A DNA stretch of 64,000 nt, from positions 32,075,001-32,139,000 of the forward strand of contig NC_088330.1 of NCBI RefSeq assembly GCF_036884655.1, written 5' to 3'. The translations under genes and the position numbers were made by a program. Under the pieces are notes generated by a model that searched no databases, was not told where the DNA came from, and was given only the letters and a program-made list of their open reading frames with translations. The stretch comes from Musa acuminata AAA Group. Its lineage: Eukaryota > Streptophyta > Magnoliopsida > Zingiberales > Musaceae. Positions 36,017-49,101 of the stretch are shown one piece after another (position 1 is the first letter of the stretch; every line of letters starts with the position of its first letter).

Positions 36017-39000
36017 TCACAAAGCAGTAGAAGTCACTGTACTCGGTTTGGCAAGCCAAAACTTCTGAAAAGTTCTAATTTCACCACCCTGACCTGCAGT
36101 CACAATCACCAATCCCCAGGCTGACTTACATTGTGCTGCCAGGCCTCCATTGCAGAAGTCGCCATTGCATCCAGGGCTCTGTTTATTGACTGTCATGAGC
36201 TCTTCAGGCCAAGTGGCTGAATTTCTATCACTAAGTCGATTTAAACTTGAATTGTGAATGGTACTTTGCTGTTGGGTTTTGTTGTTCTCTGCCACCAATG
36301 GTGCATTGGCTTGAAATTCTATATTCAACGCACACTGTTTACTGGAGCAAGTTCTTAGCATCTTCATACCACTGGTGTTTGGCCACGGAACAGCCACAGT
36401 CACACCCTGGCAGTGAAAATATTCATAAGAATGTGTGATGGTGGTGGCACCAACACCATTTCTTCTGCTTGTTTGAGAATCATCATGTCTCCATACATAG
36501 ACATGAGAGTCCTCGCTAGCACATATGACATGCTTCCCATTGGTAGTCAAGCACGCAGATATTTGGCTGCTTGTGTTGCGAAACCCTGCAACAAAAATGT
36601 CTAACTTACATAAGACGTTGCAGAAAAATGATTGAGTTACTTCCGTAATATATCACAGGCCTTCCACAGCCCTCAAAATAGCTACAAGAATAAAATAAAT
36701 TAAGTCCAAGTTTGCAACGGAAAGCCTTTGACATTTAAAGATAAAAAAGGACAAGAACAAAGATGTATATCCTCCTCGAACAACGTATAAGTGGCACAGA
36801 TGTACTGAAAAAAATATGAAAATTATGTATCATGAAGATAAAAACGAAAATATTTCCCAAAAATCTACATTTTTGTCACCTAGGCAATACAATCTACTAA
36901 TTCACTTGGACCATAAACAGTCATAAAAGATGCATTTCCAGCCTTTAGTTGAAGTTGCAACACAATCTGAGACCCTGAAGAGGAGAATCTTTTGCATGCT
37001 TATAATACCATATCTGAATTAATATGTTCATTGCAACACTCCATTTAGCATAAGTTGGAAAAACAATAAAAATGCTCTATTGGCAAAAATATATAGTAAT
37101 TGGAAGTAAATAAAAATAGTAAGAGGTGTAGAACTAATTTTAAGCTTAAAAGAAATGTGGGATCATATAAGTCAACTAAAGAATAAGACGGAGGCATGGC
37201 CTCTTCGTTCAAAATTTTTAATGCAACAATGTGTTTGTATCTATGACCAGAAAGGTGAACATATATATTTGAAAACAACACACAACTCATCAATGTATGA
37301 TAGGCATCATTGTGACTGTGGTCATAAGATAGCAATTAGCATTTCAGATATTTTTTATTTTCTTTTCGATGAATATGTATATTGTGACTAAAGTAATTTC
37401 ACGTGACCAAACAAAAAAAATGACCTTTCCCTAAAGCACTGGACAAAAGTGTAATATGCTTTCTAACCGATGATTTACTATCATCATTCTTCAGTTACTG
37501 AAAAACATAAATTAATCCAACACATCATGCACAAAATTTAAACACACCAGAGGTTCTGCAATCAAGAACATTCTTAGCTAAAGATACCCTTATGGACCTG
37601 TGCACTATTTTCTGTCATTTTCACAATGTTAATACCTAGTCATACAGCATTATCCAACATACAGGGTATATAACAACTCCAATAAGTATCCCACTAATTG
37701 TGCCTGAAAGAAGAGTATGTTTCGTCTACATAATTTCTTACGACTTTAGTAGTAGTAAAGGTGATTGACCTAGACTGAGAAGCATATCTGACAAGCAAAT
37801 GTATGTTGAAGATAACAAATCCCAAGATTATAAAGGAAATGCAGGAAAAACAACTGTGAATGTGTCGAACATGACAAATCCCCAGACTATAAAGGAAATA
37901 CAGGAAGAAAAACTACAAATTTGCATCTATCCAGGACTGGTAATTTAATAAGCTAATGGTTGGTATAACTCTGCTCTTAGCAAGTTCCATGTTTAAACTG
38001 GAAGGAATGTTATACTTTGTCAATCACATGGTAAAATTGCTTCATTGATATGGAAAAATAATTGGTCCCCTAGTCATTATCCTAAAAATAGGTCTATCTT
38101 CATGAAGATAGTTGATAAAAGCAATTGCAGCAAACTGTTTTACTCCTTTAATATGCCAAAAAAAAAGTCTGAAGAACCGACTTTTATAATGACTGGACAA
38201 TATAGCACTTGGTCCATCTGCATAAACTTCTCATTGTGTTTTATGGGAACAAAACTATAAAGCACTAGTTAATATTATGATTATTATAGAATTTAAACTT
38301 GTTTTAAATATAACAAGGAAATCAATATATAAAAAATAATAATTGCAAATAAATGATGACCATAGGAGAATGTTCAATCATTAAAGAGGAGTCCGATAGA
38401 ATATTATTATTTTGCTAAATGATACCCATAAGTAGAATGATGGCATGCAAAAGGTTTGGGTGTCTCCAATAGTGTGATCTGTAGGGAAGTATTCTTTCTA
38501 TTAAGCTGGTTATTCAACAACCTAGCACCTCAAGTGACATAATTGGAAATTGCTCAGAACTTGAGGATACAACAATTATATGATTATGAGATCACCTTAC
38601 TTGGTGAAATCAAGACTGGCTCCTTTATAATCTTAACCAAGGCAATGGTTCGAAATATTCTTGTACTAAGTACGGAACAGATAATTCTACCTTTAAATTT
38701 GTGGACTAGTTCATCACCATCAATAACCCGTATTCGTGAATCTGCAGATGTTATTAGCACCTTTGACGGACTCCCAGGGGCAAACTGTTGAATGAAACTA
38801 ATCAGAAAATGTAGCCATATCATATACTAAAGTTCAACGTTAATATGAACCTCAAGATCTTAATGACCTTTAATAAAGTAGTACCTGAAAACCAGTTATT
38901 TTCTTCTGCCTTGATGACCTTTTTCTATTTTGCAGGTCAACACGACTTTTCTGAAGAAGCTTATTATCTGAGAAAGGAAAAAACAATAGAGACAAAACAA

Positions 39001-42000
39001 GCTTTGATAAAATTGAAGACAGCAAACAACTCATTTTAGATTGATCCAGACAAATTACTGGAGTATTTGATGCTTCATACCAGATGTCTCATACAGGTAA
39101 CAATTCCCCCTGTGTGAACCAACTAGAGCACCCTTCAAAATGCAACAGATAAGAGCATTACTAAAAACAAGTCTCAAAATAAAGTTAAAACTTAAAGGAT
39201 AAAATATTTAACTAAAAAAGATAAGGTGCTAATTGTCCAGTTCAAAAACCTGGCCATCAGGGGTATAACAAACGGCAGTGACCATTTCATGCAAATCATT
39301 CCAATCAACAACTTGACGATCTGGAATACTCCATATCCGAACTTTATCATCAAGAGATCCACTGATGAAATACCTGTCATCAATAGGGTTGAACTGGATA
39401 CAAGTCACTGCACAAATCCAGATTTAAGAAGCATTATAACAACAGAAGTAGAATCTACAAGGGAGATGTGAATATAAGAAAAAATAGATTAAGTTACGAG
39501 ATACCACTGAAACAAAATTTCAACTTACCATAGTCACTATGAGAGAAAACTTTTAAACAGGAATTATTTGACATGTGCCAGAGTCGCACTGTTTTATCCA
39601 TTGAAGATGAAAGCAGATACTGAAATGGTCAAACCAGTTGCAGCATTTAATAGAGTGAGTGTCACAAAAATCATAATGTTTAGTCACCATTATCTCAATA
39701 CCTTCCTCAAGGAAATTAAATACCACTTAATAGAAAAAAAGAAAATCTAAAGAGTTGCAGCTACTTCTTACAGAATTTCTGAAACTAACAAACATCTGGT
39801 GTGAAAAATAAACTTACTGCATCAATGATATCTGACAAGAGTAATAAAGTAGTTAATTAGCAAATCATCATGAATTGACAAACCAAAGTATTTCAGAAGG
39901 TTAATTTAGCTTATCCCGAGATATAAGTAATACATAAGGCGACCCTTGAGTCCATCCTAAAGTTGCTTGATTGCGACTTGATTGTCAAAGTTCAAGTTCT
40001 GAGAAATATCATTTACATACAAATGTAAGACAAAGTGCATTTGACATTCTTCCCAGACTTTAAGTTACTGAGAGACTGATGTGCTTAGCTGCTCTTCAAG
40101 TGACAAAAATGTGTCATGCTGAGCTCACAATTTTTGAATGTTCAAGTCAGTCATGACAAAAACGCCATGAAAATATAGAACATCTAACAGGTTTGAGTTT
40201 TCTTTAAATTGTACAAAATAGGCCTAATAATTTCTCAAAATTGTATAAAATGGACCCCAGATAATATATATAGTATTACAACAGACATGCTCATTTCTAT
40301 ATAGATCAGAATATCTTCTCGATTAATTTGAGTCATTTGAATTATAAAAGTCCAATTTTTATATATCTTCTATGAGGTGGAATGTCTTCAGGTATGTTGA
40401 CCATATTATCTTGGAATAGAATTTAAATATCATTATCTTGATAGCTGAATGGGTATCCTAATGGCACTATGTTCATCAAGCTTCATAATAGTTGTTTAAA
40501 TATTTTTAACTTTCAAACTTATACTCTACTGAAAACTTGATTCAATTAGCACTGCTTTGAGGATTTTCTATCTCACAAAGTTTCATTGGCAGTTCCACCA
40601 ACCAACTAATCTGTATTGATAATTAAGATGGTTTCTGTTAAAACCACCAAATTCCTACTGAGGGAGATCAGATTCTAGACTGGCCTACCCTGAATCATGT
40701 TAGGATTGGTCAAAGAGAAAAAAAACACAGCTAAAATTGTTCTATGAGCTAATTAACAAATAATTCATATTAAGATGTGAGAATTACTAGCACATAATAA
40801 GAAACCTCTGCAGGTTCATTTATTAATATCAAATAACATGATGATAATTTTCAGATATCACATAATTTAGTTTCTAGTCAGTCAACTAGTTAAGTACCAT
40901 AAAGAATATATGATTTTAGCTTCTAGTAAGTCAACAGGATAAAGATCATAAAATTATTTCATATCTGGAAATGCATTGACACCATTCATGACCATGATTA
41001 ACCATTAGATTTGGGCAACTTATTATTTTACAAAATTACCTCCTAAAGAGCAGCGCAATAGATACCATAACAAAGGTAAATATCTCATTTATGTTATAGA
41101 CTCATGGTTCAATAAACTAATTATACTCCATATTATATTATGAACATATAATTAGATTAAACCTCAAAATGTATATTTGAGCTAAAATATGATAATGTAG
41201 ACCAAGGGCGATAGTTTTGACTTCTCAGCTCAAGGTGAATGAGTGACTCTGGTAACCAATAGCTGAGCATGTCCTCCTCTCCTGGAAAAGTTATATTGCA
41301 TAGAGACAAGAAACAGATTGCATCTCTGTTCTCTATCTAGTGATTCACTGGACCCTATTAATGTAAATGGGCACTTACGTCTTATCCCTAGCATAAATTA
41401 TGTATTCAGGATATCACCTGCAAATCCGATCCCATCTGAAAATTTTGAAAAAAAAAAAACAGACTCCCGCAATTTCTGAAAATTAAAGAACTTTGGATTT
41501 TCAATTCCCTTGAAGACCTTCCAAGGTTCAACCCAAATTTTACACCAAGAAAGCTGACAATATCCACAACAAGATTAGTGGTTTAAGATTCTATTCATCG
41601 ACTTCGAGCTATAGATTCACATATGAGAAGTATAAGATGATCATGGCAATAAATTTCAGGTTATTTACATCCATAAGCAAGACGGCAGTCATTACTTATT
41701 CATTTCTATCATGAGTCTTAAATGCTGGAAAACAAAATTCCGCATCACCTATTGTCCAGATACATAACTAATTTCATCTTCAAGAAGAAAGTTAGAGAAT
41801 GGTGATGTACCTGAGATTTGGACCAAGAGAGATCAAGGACATCTTTTAGGTGTCCCTGGAAGGAGCGCAAAGGTTTATCTGAAAGAGCAAATACATACTT
41901 TGGTACCATAAAAGGGTCTGAACACACAGATTTCCTACTGCCCAGGACCCTTGCTCTATTATTCTCCCAGTGGTTCCCCTCTGCACAAGCCAAAGACAAT

Positions 42001-43334
42001 GTGAGATCTAGTTAACCATTATCAATCGCCAGAACAAATGAACTGCGACTACCATTCTCTGGCGAAGCCTTTTCATTCAGCAAATCCCCCCTCGTTTCAA
42101 TCTCTGATACCTTCCACACATGGATGACACAGTCCTCTCCTGCGCTTGCCAAGTACTGCCCATCCAAACTGAATTTGATGCTCCAGATGGACCCATTATG
42201 AGCCTGAATCTCCTGGCACATGCATAGACCGCTGAGCTCCTTCTGGGACTTCCCATACTGCCGAACTTTGATTCTTTCCAGGCCGTGATGGAGGCCATGG
42301 GAAGCATCCAGGCTATCATCAGTGGCCGAGCTCGACCTCCTCCCTCCCTTCTCTGACGAGGAATCCTTCTCGTCGCTGCTCTTGCGGTCGTGGCTGTGCC
42401 CTCCGGCCACCATGGTCCCTGCAACATTCTTGATGCTCCTGAGCCAACTTCCCCTCTTCTTAAACCTGATCCCTCCGGTGGATCCTCCGCCAGCAACAGC
42501 CCCACCAGCAGGGCCACCGCCGGAGCCGCTGCTGTTGGTGATTTCCTCCACATTCTGCCGCCTCATTAGTTCTTGAACAATGGGACATCTGCCGACGCAC
42601 CTATCGAACTCCTCCATTGTAAGCTGCCGCCCGGTCCCGACCTCACTGAGTGTATTCCACATTCCGTCCTCGTAAAACTCCTCCACCACGAACTCACTCC
42701 CGTTGTCGAGATTCTTGATCAAGCAACGCGGGTCGTCGCACAGGTCTCCGCCGATGATCCGACGATCGCCTTCGGAGACCTCGAGAATACCGGTCGACAA
42801 GGACCGGAATCGCGCATCAAGAGCAGGGTTGCTCGAGAACGGAGCACGGATCGTTCCTTGGTGGTGCTGCTGGGGTAAAGATTCGTTCACGTGACCGGGA
42901 ACCGCGGAACCATCGGACCGCGAGCGGGTCACTGCGGAGACGGGGACGGGGTTGGGGCGGGGGCAGAGGCCGTCGCAGGAGACGGATCTCGCCGTTTCGG
43001 CATGCGCGCTGGGGCCGAAGGCACCGCCGCCACGCCTGGGGCTGGCCACGGCGGGGTCACCGGCGAGGCCGAGGTGACGGAGGAGGCGTCGGCGGCGCTC
43101 CTCGACCGAGGCGGGCGCGGAGAACCAGACGTCGAGGGAGGACAGCGAGGGGAAGCGGAGGCGGGCGCGGCGGCGACGCCCGACGGCAGATGATTCGTCG
43201 TCGGAGGCGGAGGCGGAGGCAGAGGCAGAGGCGGAGGTAGAGGAGCAGGACGATGAGAGGATCCGATCCAAGGACTCGAAGAACTCCTCCTCGTCTCCCT
43301 CTTCCCCCGGCGAATTGCTGCTGCTCATCGTCAT
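36017..43334 (-). CDS. WDR44-like WD40 protein with an internal in-frame stop
   Basis: Minus-strand exons: 43334-41811 (containing TAA at 42014-42012), 39619-39529, 39407-39250, 39132-39081, 38967-38885, 38784-38691 and 36585-36017. Phases join and give about 856 codons. The N-terminus is acidic and Ser-rich ([11 protein letters not shown], an SASASA run) and has a conserved block [24 protein letters not shown]. About seven WD40 repeats follow: [119 protein letters not shown] and [16 protein letters not shown]. Animal WDR44 binds Rab11; plant relatives are poorly studied. The TAA interrupts the frame between ...VLAIDNG and [13 protein letters not shown] in the same frame. Either the gene is broken or a 72-nt intron removes the stop. 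Confidence 0.85.
41981..42052 (-). other. Candidate 72-nt intron that would remove the stop
   Basis: A GTAGTC donor at 42052 and a TTGTGCAG acceptor ending at 41981 bound 72 nt that contain the TAA. The 3' part has a branch-like TTAAC and a T-rich run. Removal keeps the reading frame, joining ...SPEN to E-GNHWENN. A second donor, GTTAAC at 42015, would leave only about 35 nt, too short for a plant intron. Confidence 0.4.
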
Positions 43335-43393
43335 ATCGAGTACTCGGATCGGGAGATGGACGCGAAGCGGGGGAGAGAGCGGTTCGAGGAGGG

Positions 43394-43400
43394 ATTTATA
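43394..43400 (-). promoter_or_regulatory. TATA box of the WDR44-like gene
   Basis: TATAAAT on the minus strand, 60-66 bp upstream of the first ATG (43334). A second ATG two codons later (43328) is also possible. Confidence 0.55.
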
Positions 43401-43654
43401 CTACAACGGAAGGGGATGGGGGAAGGGAAGGGGGAGCGAAGACCGAGGGGACACGATGTCGTTGCTGTTGCTGTTGCTGTAGTTTGTAATTGTTGTTGTC
43501 GTTGGGGAGAGAGTCGCCGTCGTAGACGTATACAGTGTATACGCCAGCAGTGTACAGTACACTCGAGAAGTAGATGACTTGGACCGCCCCTTTGCTACGC
43601 AACCTTTCATCGTTGCCAAGACTGAAACAAAACACAATTTTGCCATTATTAGAA

Positions 43655-43693
43655 TTTAAATATAATATAATATAATATAATAATAATAATAAT
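43655..43693. repeat. AT microsatellite upstream of the WDR44-like gene
   Basis: (ATATA)n-type units followed by (TAA)n at about 43660-43693, roughly 260 bp upstream of the TATA box. Confidence 0.8.
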
Positions 43694-43823
43694 TTCCCAA
43701 ACTCTGCATGCTATCTATCACAGTCATTAGTAGAAATGATATATCCCATAAATTCCTTGGTGTATCTCAATCTGCATGGCGTTCACATGTGCTCTACGTG
43801 AATTTTGATTTCGTGCTACAGGA

Positions 43824-43840
43824 CACGTGAACATCACGTG
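43824..43840. promoter_or_regulatory. Paired G-boxes upstream of the WDR44-like gene
   Basis: Two CACGTG sites at 43824-43829 and 43835-43840, five bases apart, about 430 bp upstream of the TATA box. Close pairs can bind bZIP or bHLH dimers together. A nearby CTACGTG at about 43793 adds another ACGT core. Confidence 0.4.
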
Positions 43841-44056
43841 GATTTTGAGATAATTTGTATTCCTCGTGTAGACGAATTATTCTCTTCCAGTGTGATCAAT
43901 TTTCTTCATGACACTAATTTTGAGAGCCGTTGTCGTAACGAGTTAAATCACGGCTTAGCCAATGTCACATCCTCGCGATCCAAGTCGTGGGTTAACTCGG
44001 GTATCGGGCATCTTCCTAATCGGATCCGTCACCACGACCCAGCGAGAGTTGGATGA

Positions 44057-46146
44057 TGCGGTAGCGAAAGGTCTCAAAACAAGAGAGAAGGGAAACGTAG
44101 CCGGTCGTAGACATTACCGCATGCATTCATGCTAGCGTGGTGGTGTCTTTGATTAAAGCGAGTGGTCGACGAAAAGCCTACGTGCCTACAACACAGGGAT
44201 CCTGGTAACGGAGAAGAAAAAGGCTGCAAAGAAAGGTATCAAACAAGCTTCTTTTGTCAATGGTGATGAGCTACAGCAGGCGAGGTACAAGCACCACCGG
44301 ATGATTGAGACTATTAATGGCGGAGCCACCCTCTCCCCCCATTCGTAGGTCTTTCCTCCCTTCCTCGTCTGAGCGGTGGTCGCAAGAAAGATCCGAGTTC
44401 CGCCTTCTCTTTTGCAAATTTGCATGCCGCATTCTGATGCTGCACTCTCTTCTCGCTCATCGAATTGGCGAATACCAGTAATTTGCAAAGGAGGGCGTTA
44501 GGGTGAAGAGATGCGTTTGCTAGGGGTTTTGGTCCCCTTCCTCGAGCACAGTGGCTCAGGGGGTAGAATTATGGATCCAAGTTCTTGGTTCCGACAACAA
44601 CTAGTCCTCTCGGCGTCCGGCCTGTTCATATGGAGGAAAGGGAGTGATTAGGGTCGCAAGAAATGATGGGGGACCGTGTGCAGTTGGCCACCTTCACCAC
44701 TGGCATCACTTGGGAGTCACGAGAAGGTAAGAAGGCCCAGGTTTCCCTTCTCCTTTTCTTCCAAGATGGAGGATGACCAAAACCCATGAAAGCTCCACGG
44801 TCACACTTGCATGTTGCAGGATGACTAAAATATTGGATCCTTCATGTGATGGCTTTCATTTCATCAGGGAATAACTTCTGACTTTGGATTTCTTTTTCTT
44901 TGTGCATTCCAGGTGAAGCAGCAGCCAGAGCAGATCATATTGAGGTTTCAGTGGTTGTCTTTCCCATCATGCATGGAATAGATAAAGGGGAAGATGGCAT
45001 ACACACATACATAGTACATGGCCGGCCCAGAGGGAAACCTTGGATGCAGAGGTGCAAAAGCTTTGGATGCTATTGATCTGGCTGGGGTGATATAACTGGA
45101 AAGAGAAGCTTCCTTCCTTGTGAAGTGGAAGTGAGTGGTGGTTTCTGCTGGCTTCCATGTTGTTGTCATGTGCACCCACATGATCACCTGCTCTTAAGCT
45201 CACTTTTAAAAGCTGTGAATTGCAATGAATGATTGAAAAGGCACCTAAACAACCAGCATGGATAATCAAAACTTGTATAGGATGGATTAAGAACTCTCAG
45301 CTTCTCTCTTTCTGTAGGTGTGTTTGTGATCCAAGCAGTTAAATGGCAAACAGGTAGGTGAAGAATCACGGGAAGTATGCATCTCTTTCTGCGATATTGG
45401 ACTAATGATCATTTAGTGGTCCTGCCATTTGAATTCTCATGTACCCCATTGCAGCAGTAATGTTGGGCCTGACTCACACAGAGTAGGGGACCTTAGAGAT
45501 CAGAACTCATCGATCTTTACTTCGAAGAAGTTACCATCAACGTAAAACCACATCGCAATCACTCATAGGCATGCTGTCCTCGGAGAAACAAGACATCATC
45601 ATGCATGCATGATGTGAAAACTGATAGAAGAAGAAGAAGGAGAGAGACGATGGTGATGATGAGGAGGAGGAGCTTGCCATTAATGAGGGTTGAAGTGGTG
45701 TGGTGGGGGGATGATGGGGGAGCGAGTTGAGGGGGGAGACGGACAATGGAAGAGGGTCGGGCACATGGGAGGGGAAGGGGAGAGAGAGAATCTGCCATGG
45801 TGGGGAGTCATCTTTGCACGTGCCACTGTCTCCCGACCTTGACGTTTCCCCGGGGCTTCCGCCATTGTTGTAGCTTTCGTTTTGCCATTATTGGCATGCT
45901 TTTGCACGGTGTTAGGCGGCATGGGATGGGGATGCGAGTTGGTGCTGCTACAGCAGGCACGTCACCCTCTTGGCTTCCATGATTTAGTGCATGTCCCCTT
46001 ATTCCTGTTGATGTCCATGTACGTATCCCTTACTGTTGCCTTAGCTGAGACCATCTTTTTTCCTTTCATCCATCTCATGCATTACTCCAAAGAATTTGAA
46101 TTCCCAGAGACACATGAGAAGAGAGGTTTCGACTCCAAGGCGAAGT
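44057..46146. other. Intergenic region, no gene recognised
   Basis: Mixed composition with several short frames but none with a family signature. A GA/TCC-rich low-complexity part lies at about 45620-45790. I looked for common plant microRNA sequences and tRNA B-box motifs by eye and saw none. Confidence 0.5.
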
Positions 46147-47565
46147 GATACGATAGAAAATAAGATTTTCTCAATTATACAAGAAATCTCTCTATTCTGT
46201 TGAGGAAAATCCTTTCTCCTAATCTGTATAAATTGGAGATGGATATGTTAATTTATTCAAGCTAAAGTTATTTCAATAAAGCTTCTTCACTTTTTCTTCA
46301 ATAAAATTTCTATAATAATTATTCTTATCTTCTATCATTTCTATCATAATATTAGAGGCACTTGCCTAAAGCAAGCTCTCTTCTCGCTATCGACTCATCT
46401 GTTGCTTCTCCACCTCCAGCGGCAAAAGAAAAAACTTTCTACTACTGCTTTTCCATCGTCAGGCCATCGGTGCGATAAATCTTTCTTCCTCGGCGAACGA
46501 TAACTATCTTCCTCCTCTACTGCAACTTCCTCCTCTGCTACAACTTCCTCTTCTACTGTAGCTTATTCCTCTACTACAGCATTGCTATAGCTTTTTCTAT
46601 TACTGCAGTTGCAAAAACAACACGATATGCTCTTGCCCTGCTCACAGCCTTGGCTCGTAAACCATTCTTTGCATCGATTCAAGATTGGTATCCTAGGAGC
46701 ACCATCTTACGGGGGCATGACTTGCCTAAAGCAAGCTCTCTTATCGCTGTCGACTCATCTGTTGCTTCTCCACCTCCGGCGGCAAAAGAAAAAGCTTTCT
46801 ACTACTGCTTTTCCATTGTTAGGCCATCGGTACGATAAATCTTTCCTCCTCGGTGAACGACAACTATCTTCCTCCTCTACTGCAACTTCCTCCTCTACTA
46901 CAGCTTATTCCTCTATACAGCATTGCTATAGCTTTTTCTATTACTGTAGCTGCAACAACAACAACTTTAACAACAGCACGATCTGCTCTTGCCCTACTCA
47001 CGAAACCTTGGCTCGTAAACCATTCTTTGCATCGATTCAAGATTGGTATCCTAGGAGCACCATCTTACGGGGGCATGACTTGCCTAAAGCAAGCTCTCTT
47101 CTCGCTGTCGACTCATCTGTTGCTTCTCCACCTCCGGCGGCAAAAGAAAAAGCTTTCTACTACTGTTTTTCCATCGTCAAGCCATCGGTGCGATAAATCT
47201 TTCCTCTTCCGCGAACGGCAACTATCTTCCTCCTCTACTACAACTTCCTCTTTTACTGCAGCTTATTCCTCTACTACAGCATTGCTATAGCTTTTTCTAT
47301 TACTGCAGCTGCAACAACAACAATAGCAACAACAGCACGATCTGCTCTGCCCTACTCACGAAGTCTTGGCTCGTAAACCATTCTTTGTATTACGGGGGCA
47401 TAATAGATTTCTTCTATTCTGTTGAGGAAAATCCTCTATTCTGTTGAGAAAAATTCTCTCTCGTAATCTGTATAAATAGGAGAGGGATATGTTAATGTAT
47501 TCAAGCTAAAGTTATTTCAATAAAGCTTCTACAATAATTGTTCTTATCTTGTATTCTTTCTATCA
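46147..47565 (+). mobile_element. Small non-autonomous LTR retrotransposon (TRIM/LARD-like)
   Basis: Two LTR-like ends in the same orientation: 46147-46346 and about 47401-47565. Both contain ATTCTGTTGAGGAAAATCCT, AATCTGTATAAAT, GATATGTTAAT, TATTCAAGCTAAAGTTATTT and AATAAAGCTTCT, and both end CTATCA. The left one begins TGATA, giving the typical TG...CA ends. The TATA-like and AATAAA signals fit U3 and R. The right LTR has lost its 5' part and no target-site duplication is evident. The interior has no gag or pol, only three ~360-bp tandem units. Confidence 0.7.
46361..47400 (+). repeat. Three ~360-bp tandem units inside the LTR element
   Basis: Units start at CTTGCCTAAAGCAAGCTCTC: 46361, 46721 and 47079 (spacing 360 and 358). 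Each has CTGTTGCTTCTCCACCTCC, a CCTCCTCTACTGC-type run and CTTGGCTCGTAAACCATTCT. Open frames through the units (SSVASPPPAAKEKAFYYCFS and related) recur because of the repeat and have no known domain. Confidence 0.88.
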
Positions 47566-49101
47566 CTATGATATCTCAGGAAGAAGGTGGACAAGCAAAT
47601 AGTCTCTTGTTTCGATGTCATTTCGAATTTGTAGGATCAAAGAGAGAAATTAGAAGAATGCAATTAGACATTGTCATTAAAATTGGGGACTTGTGATTAT
47701 ATCTCATATAGAATAATTAGGTTGATTCCACTTGTATGTTTGCCTCTCTTGTTTAGGAAAGCCACACTGAAGTCATGTTCTCGCCTAGCTATATAGACCG
47801 GCCTGTCTGTGTGCTTCAAAGTACCCATTTGACTTAGGACATAAATACTCAACCCTTATTTCCAGAGAATGTGACCTAATTGGCCGGTGAAGTAGGATCC
47901 CCAAAAAGGTGTAGAAAGGAGACATTTTTAACTATTTGCTACTTGACATTATTATTCTAAAAGTAATTATGCATTCATTAATCACATATTTTAAGATTCA
48001 TTACATATATAACGGTAACAAGATGTCATTGTAACATGCATGAATGCTATCCTACAATTTTTAACCCTTTACGACATGCTAACAAAATGGTCCACCTATT
48101 TATTGATTGAACTGATGAAGAAGGCTGAATCTAATTAGAAAGAAGTATAATCTAAATACGAAAAATCATCAATTATGAACCTGATTAGTGTCAAATAATG
48201 GTATAGAATATAAGTAAATATGGATGGTGAAAATGCTACGGTGTTAGGCACTCAACAAGCCATTAATGGCAGAGATCAATCTGTCCCATCTTTTCCCGGC
48301 CCCTTCCTAACTGAGGTTGGAGCGAGTAAACAAACAGGCCCAGAGAAACACCAAAGGATAGTTCAATTTGGTCATTCCAATCTATTGTTTTGAGTATCTT
48401 GAGACAGCAATGAGCTGCCCAAATAAGAAAACCTAATCTTATGTATCATTCACTGGTGGATTGACAAAGTTCAACATCATAACTTCCTCTTGTCTTTAAG
48501 GCAAAACCCATTGGAAACAATCGTATATTCAAAGAGGATGAACAACACATTGCTAAAGATTGAAAACAATCAAATTACATGTACCAAATTTGATCCACAA
48601 TATAACAAGTTCTTAAACTTCAAGGCTCTAAGGTATGTTAATGCTAACTAGTTTGATTCAGACTTGTTATTATTTGATTACTAATTGTACTACTAGACCA
48701 TTAATATACGCGTGAACAGATAAGATAGTTTGCATACATGGTGGATGAAAGGCCAAAGATGTACTACAGCAAGTGCTTAAAGCTAGACAATGAGATCAAA
48801 TACTGTGTGACACGAAAGAGAGAGGAGCAAAAGAGAAGGCAAGATGGTAAACCTGCTGTTGGTGTGGCCTGAAAAAAATATGCAGCCAAGTGTAGCAGGA
48901 AAAGGAAGTATGCAAGACTGCTTGCTGAGAGACATCGGTTCTGAATCATGTAGGGTTCCTATGTTCACAGGCTGAACCATAAAAATCTGCAACCAGTGAA
49001 CTGTCGTAACTAAATCAACTGTGCTTCGTGTGTGTGTGTGCGCGATCTCTAACCGCATGCCATGCGGCAGTGCGGATGAAGCAGAGGGAGAGAGGCCACG
49101 A
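47566..49101. other. Intergenic region, no gene recognised
   Basis: AT-rich, no coding signature. The last part (about 48780-49101) should contain the 3' UTR of the ERF gene. Confidence 0.5.

Noticed and set aside
41981..42015. Use of donor GTTAAC at 42015 to remove the stop
   Set aside because: The intron would be only about 35 nt, below the size plants are known to splice; the 72-nt alternative is more credible.
44186..44488. 100-codon minus-strand frame
   Set aside because: No family signature, no splice or promoter support; treated as chance.
44430..45080. Possible microRNA precursors in the intergenic region (words similar to miR156/miR167/miR172)
   Set aside because: No full mature sequence and no matching star arm within a hairpin distance.
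46609..47290. 195- and 145-codon frames with repeated SSVASPPPAAKEK peptides
   Set aside because: They cross the 360-bp tandem units of the LTR element; different units are read in different frames and no domain is present.
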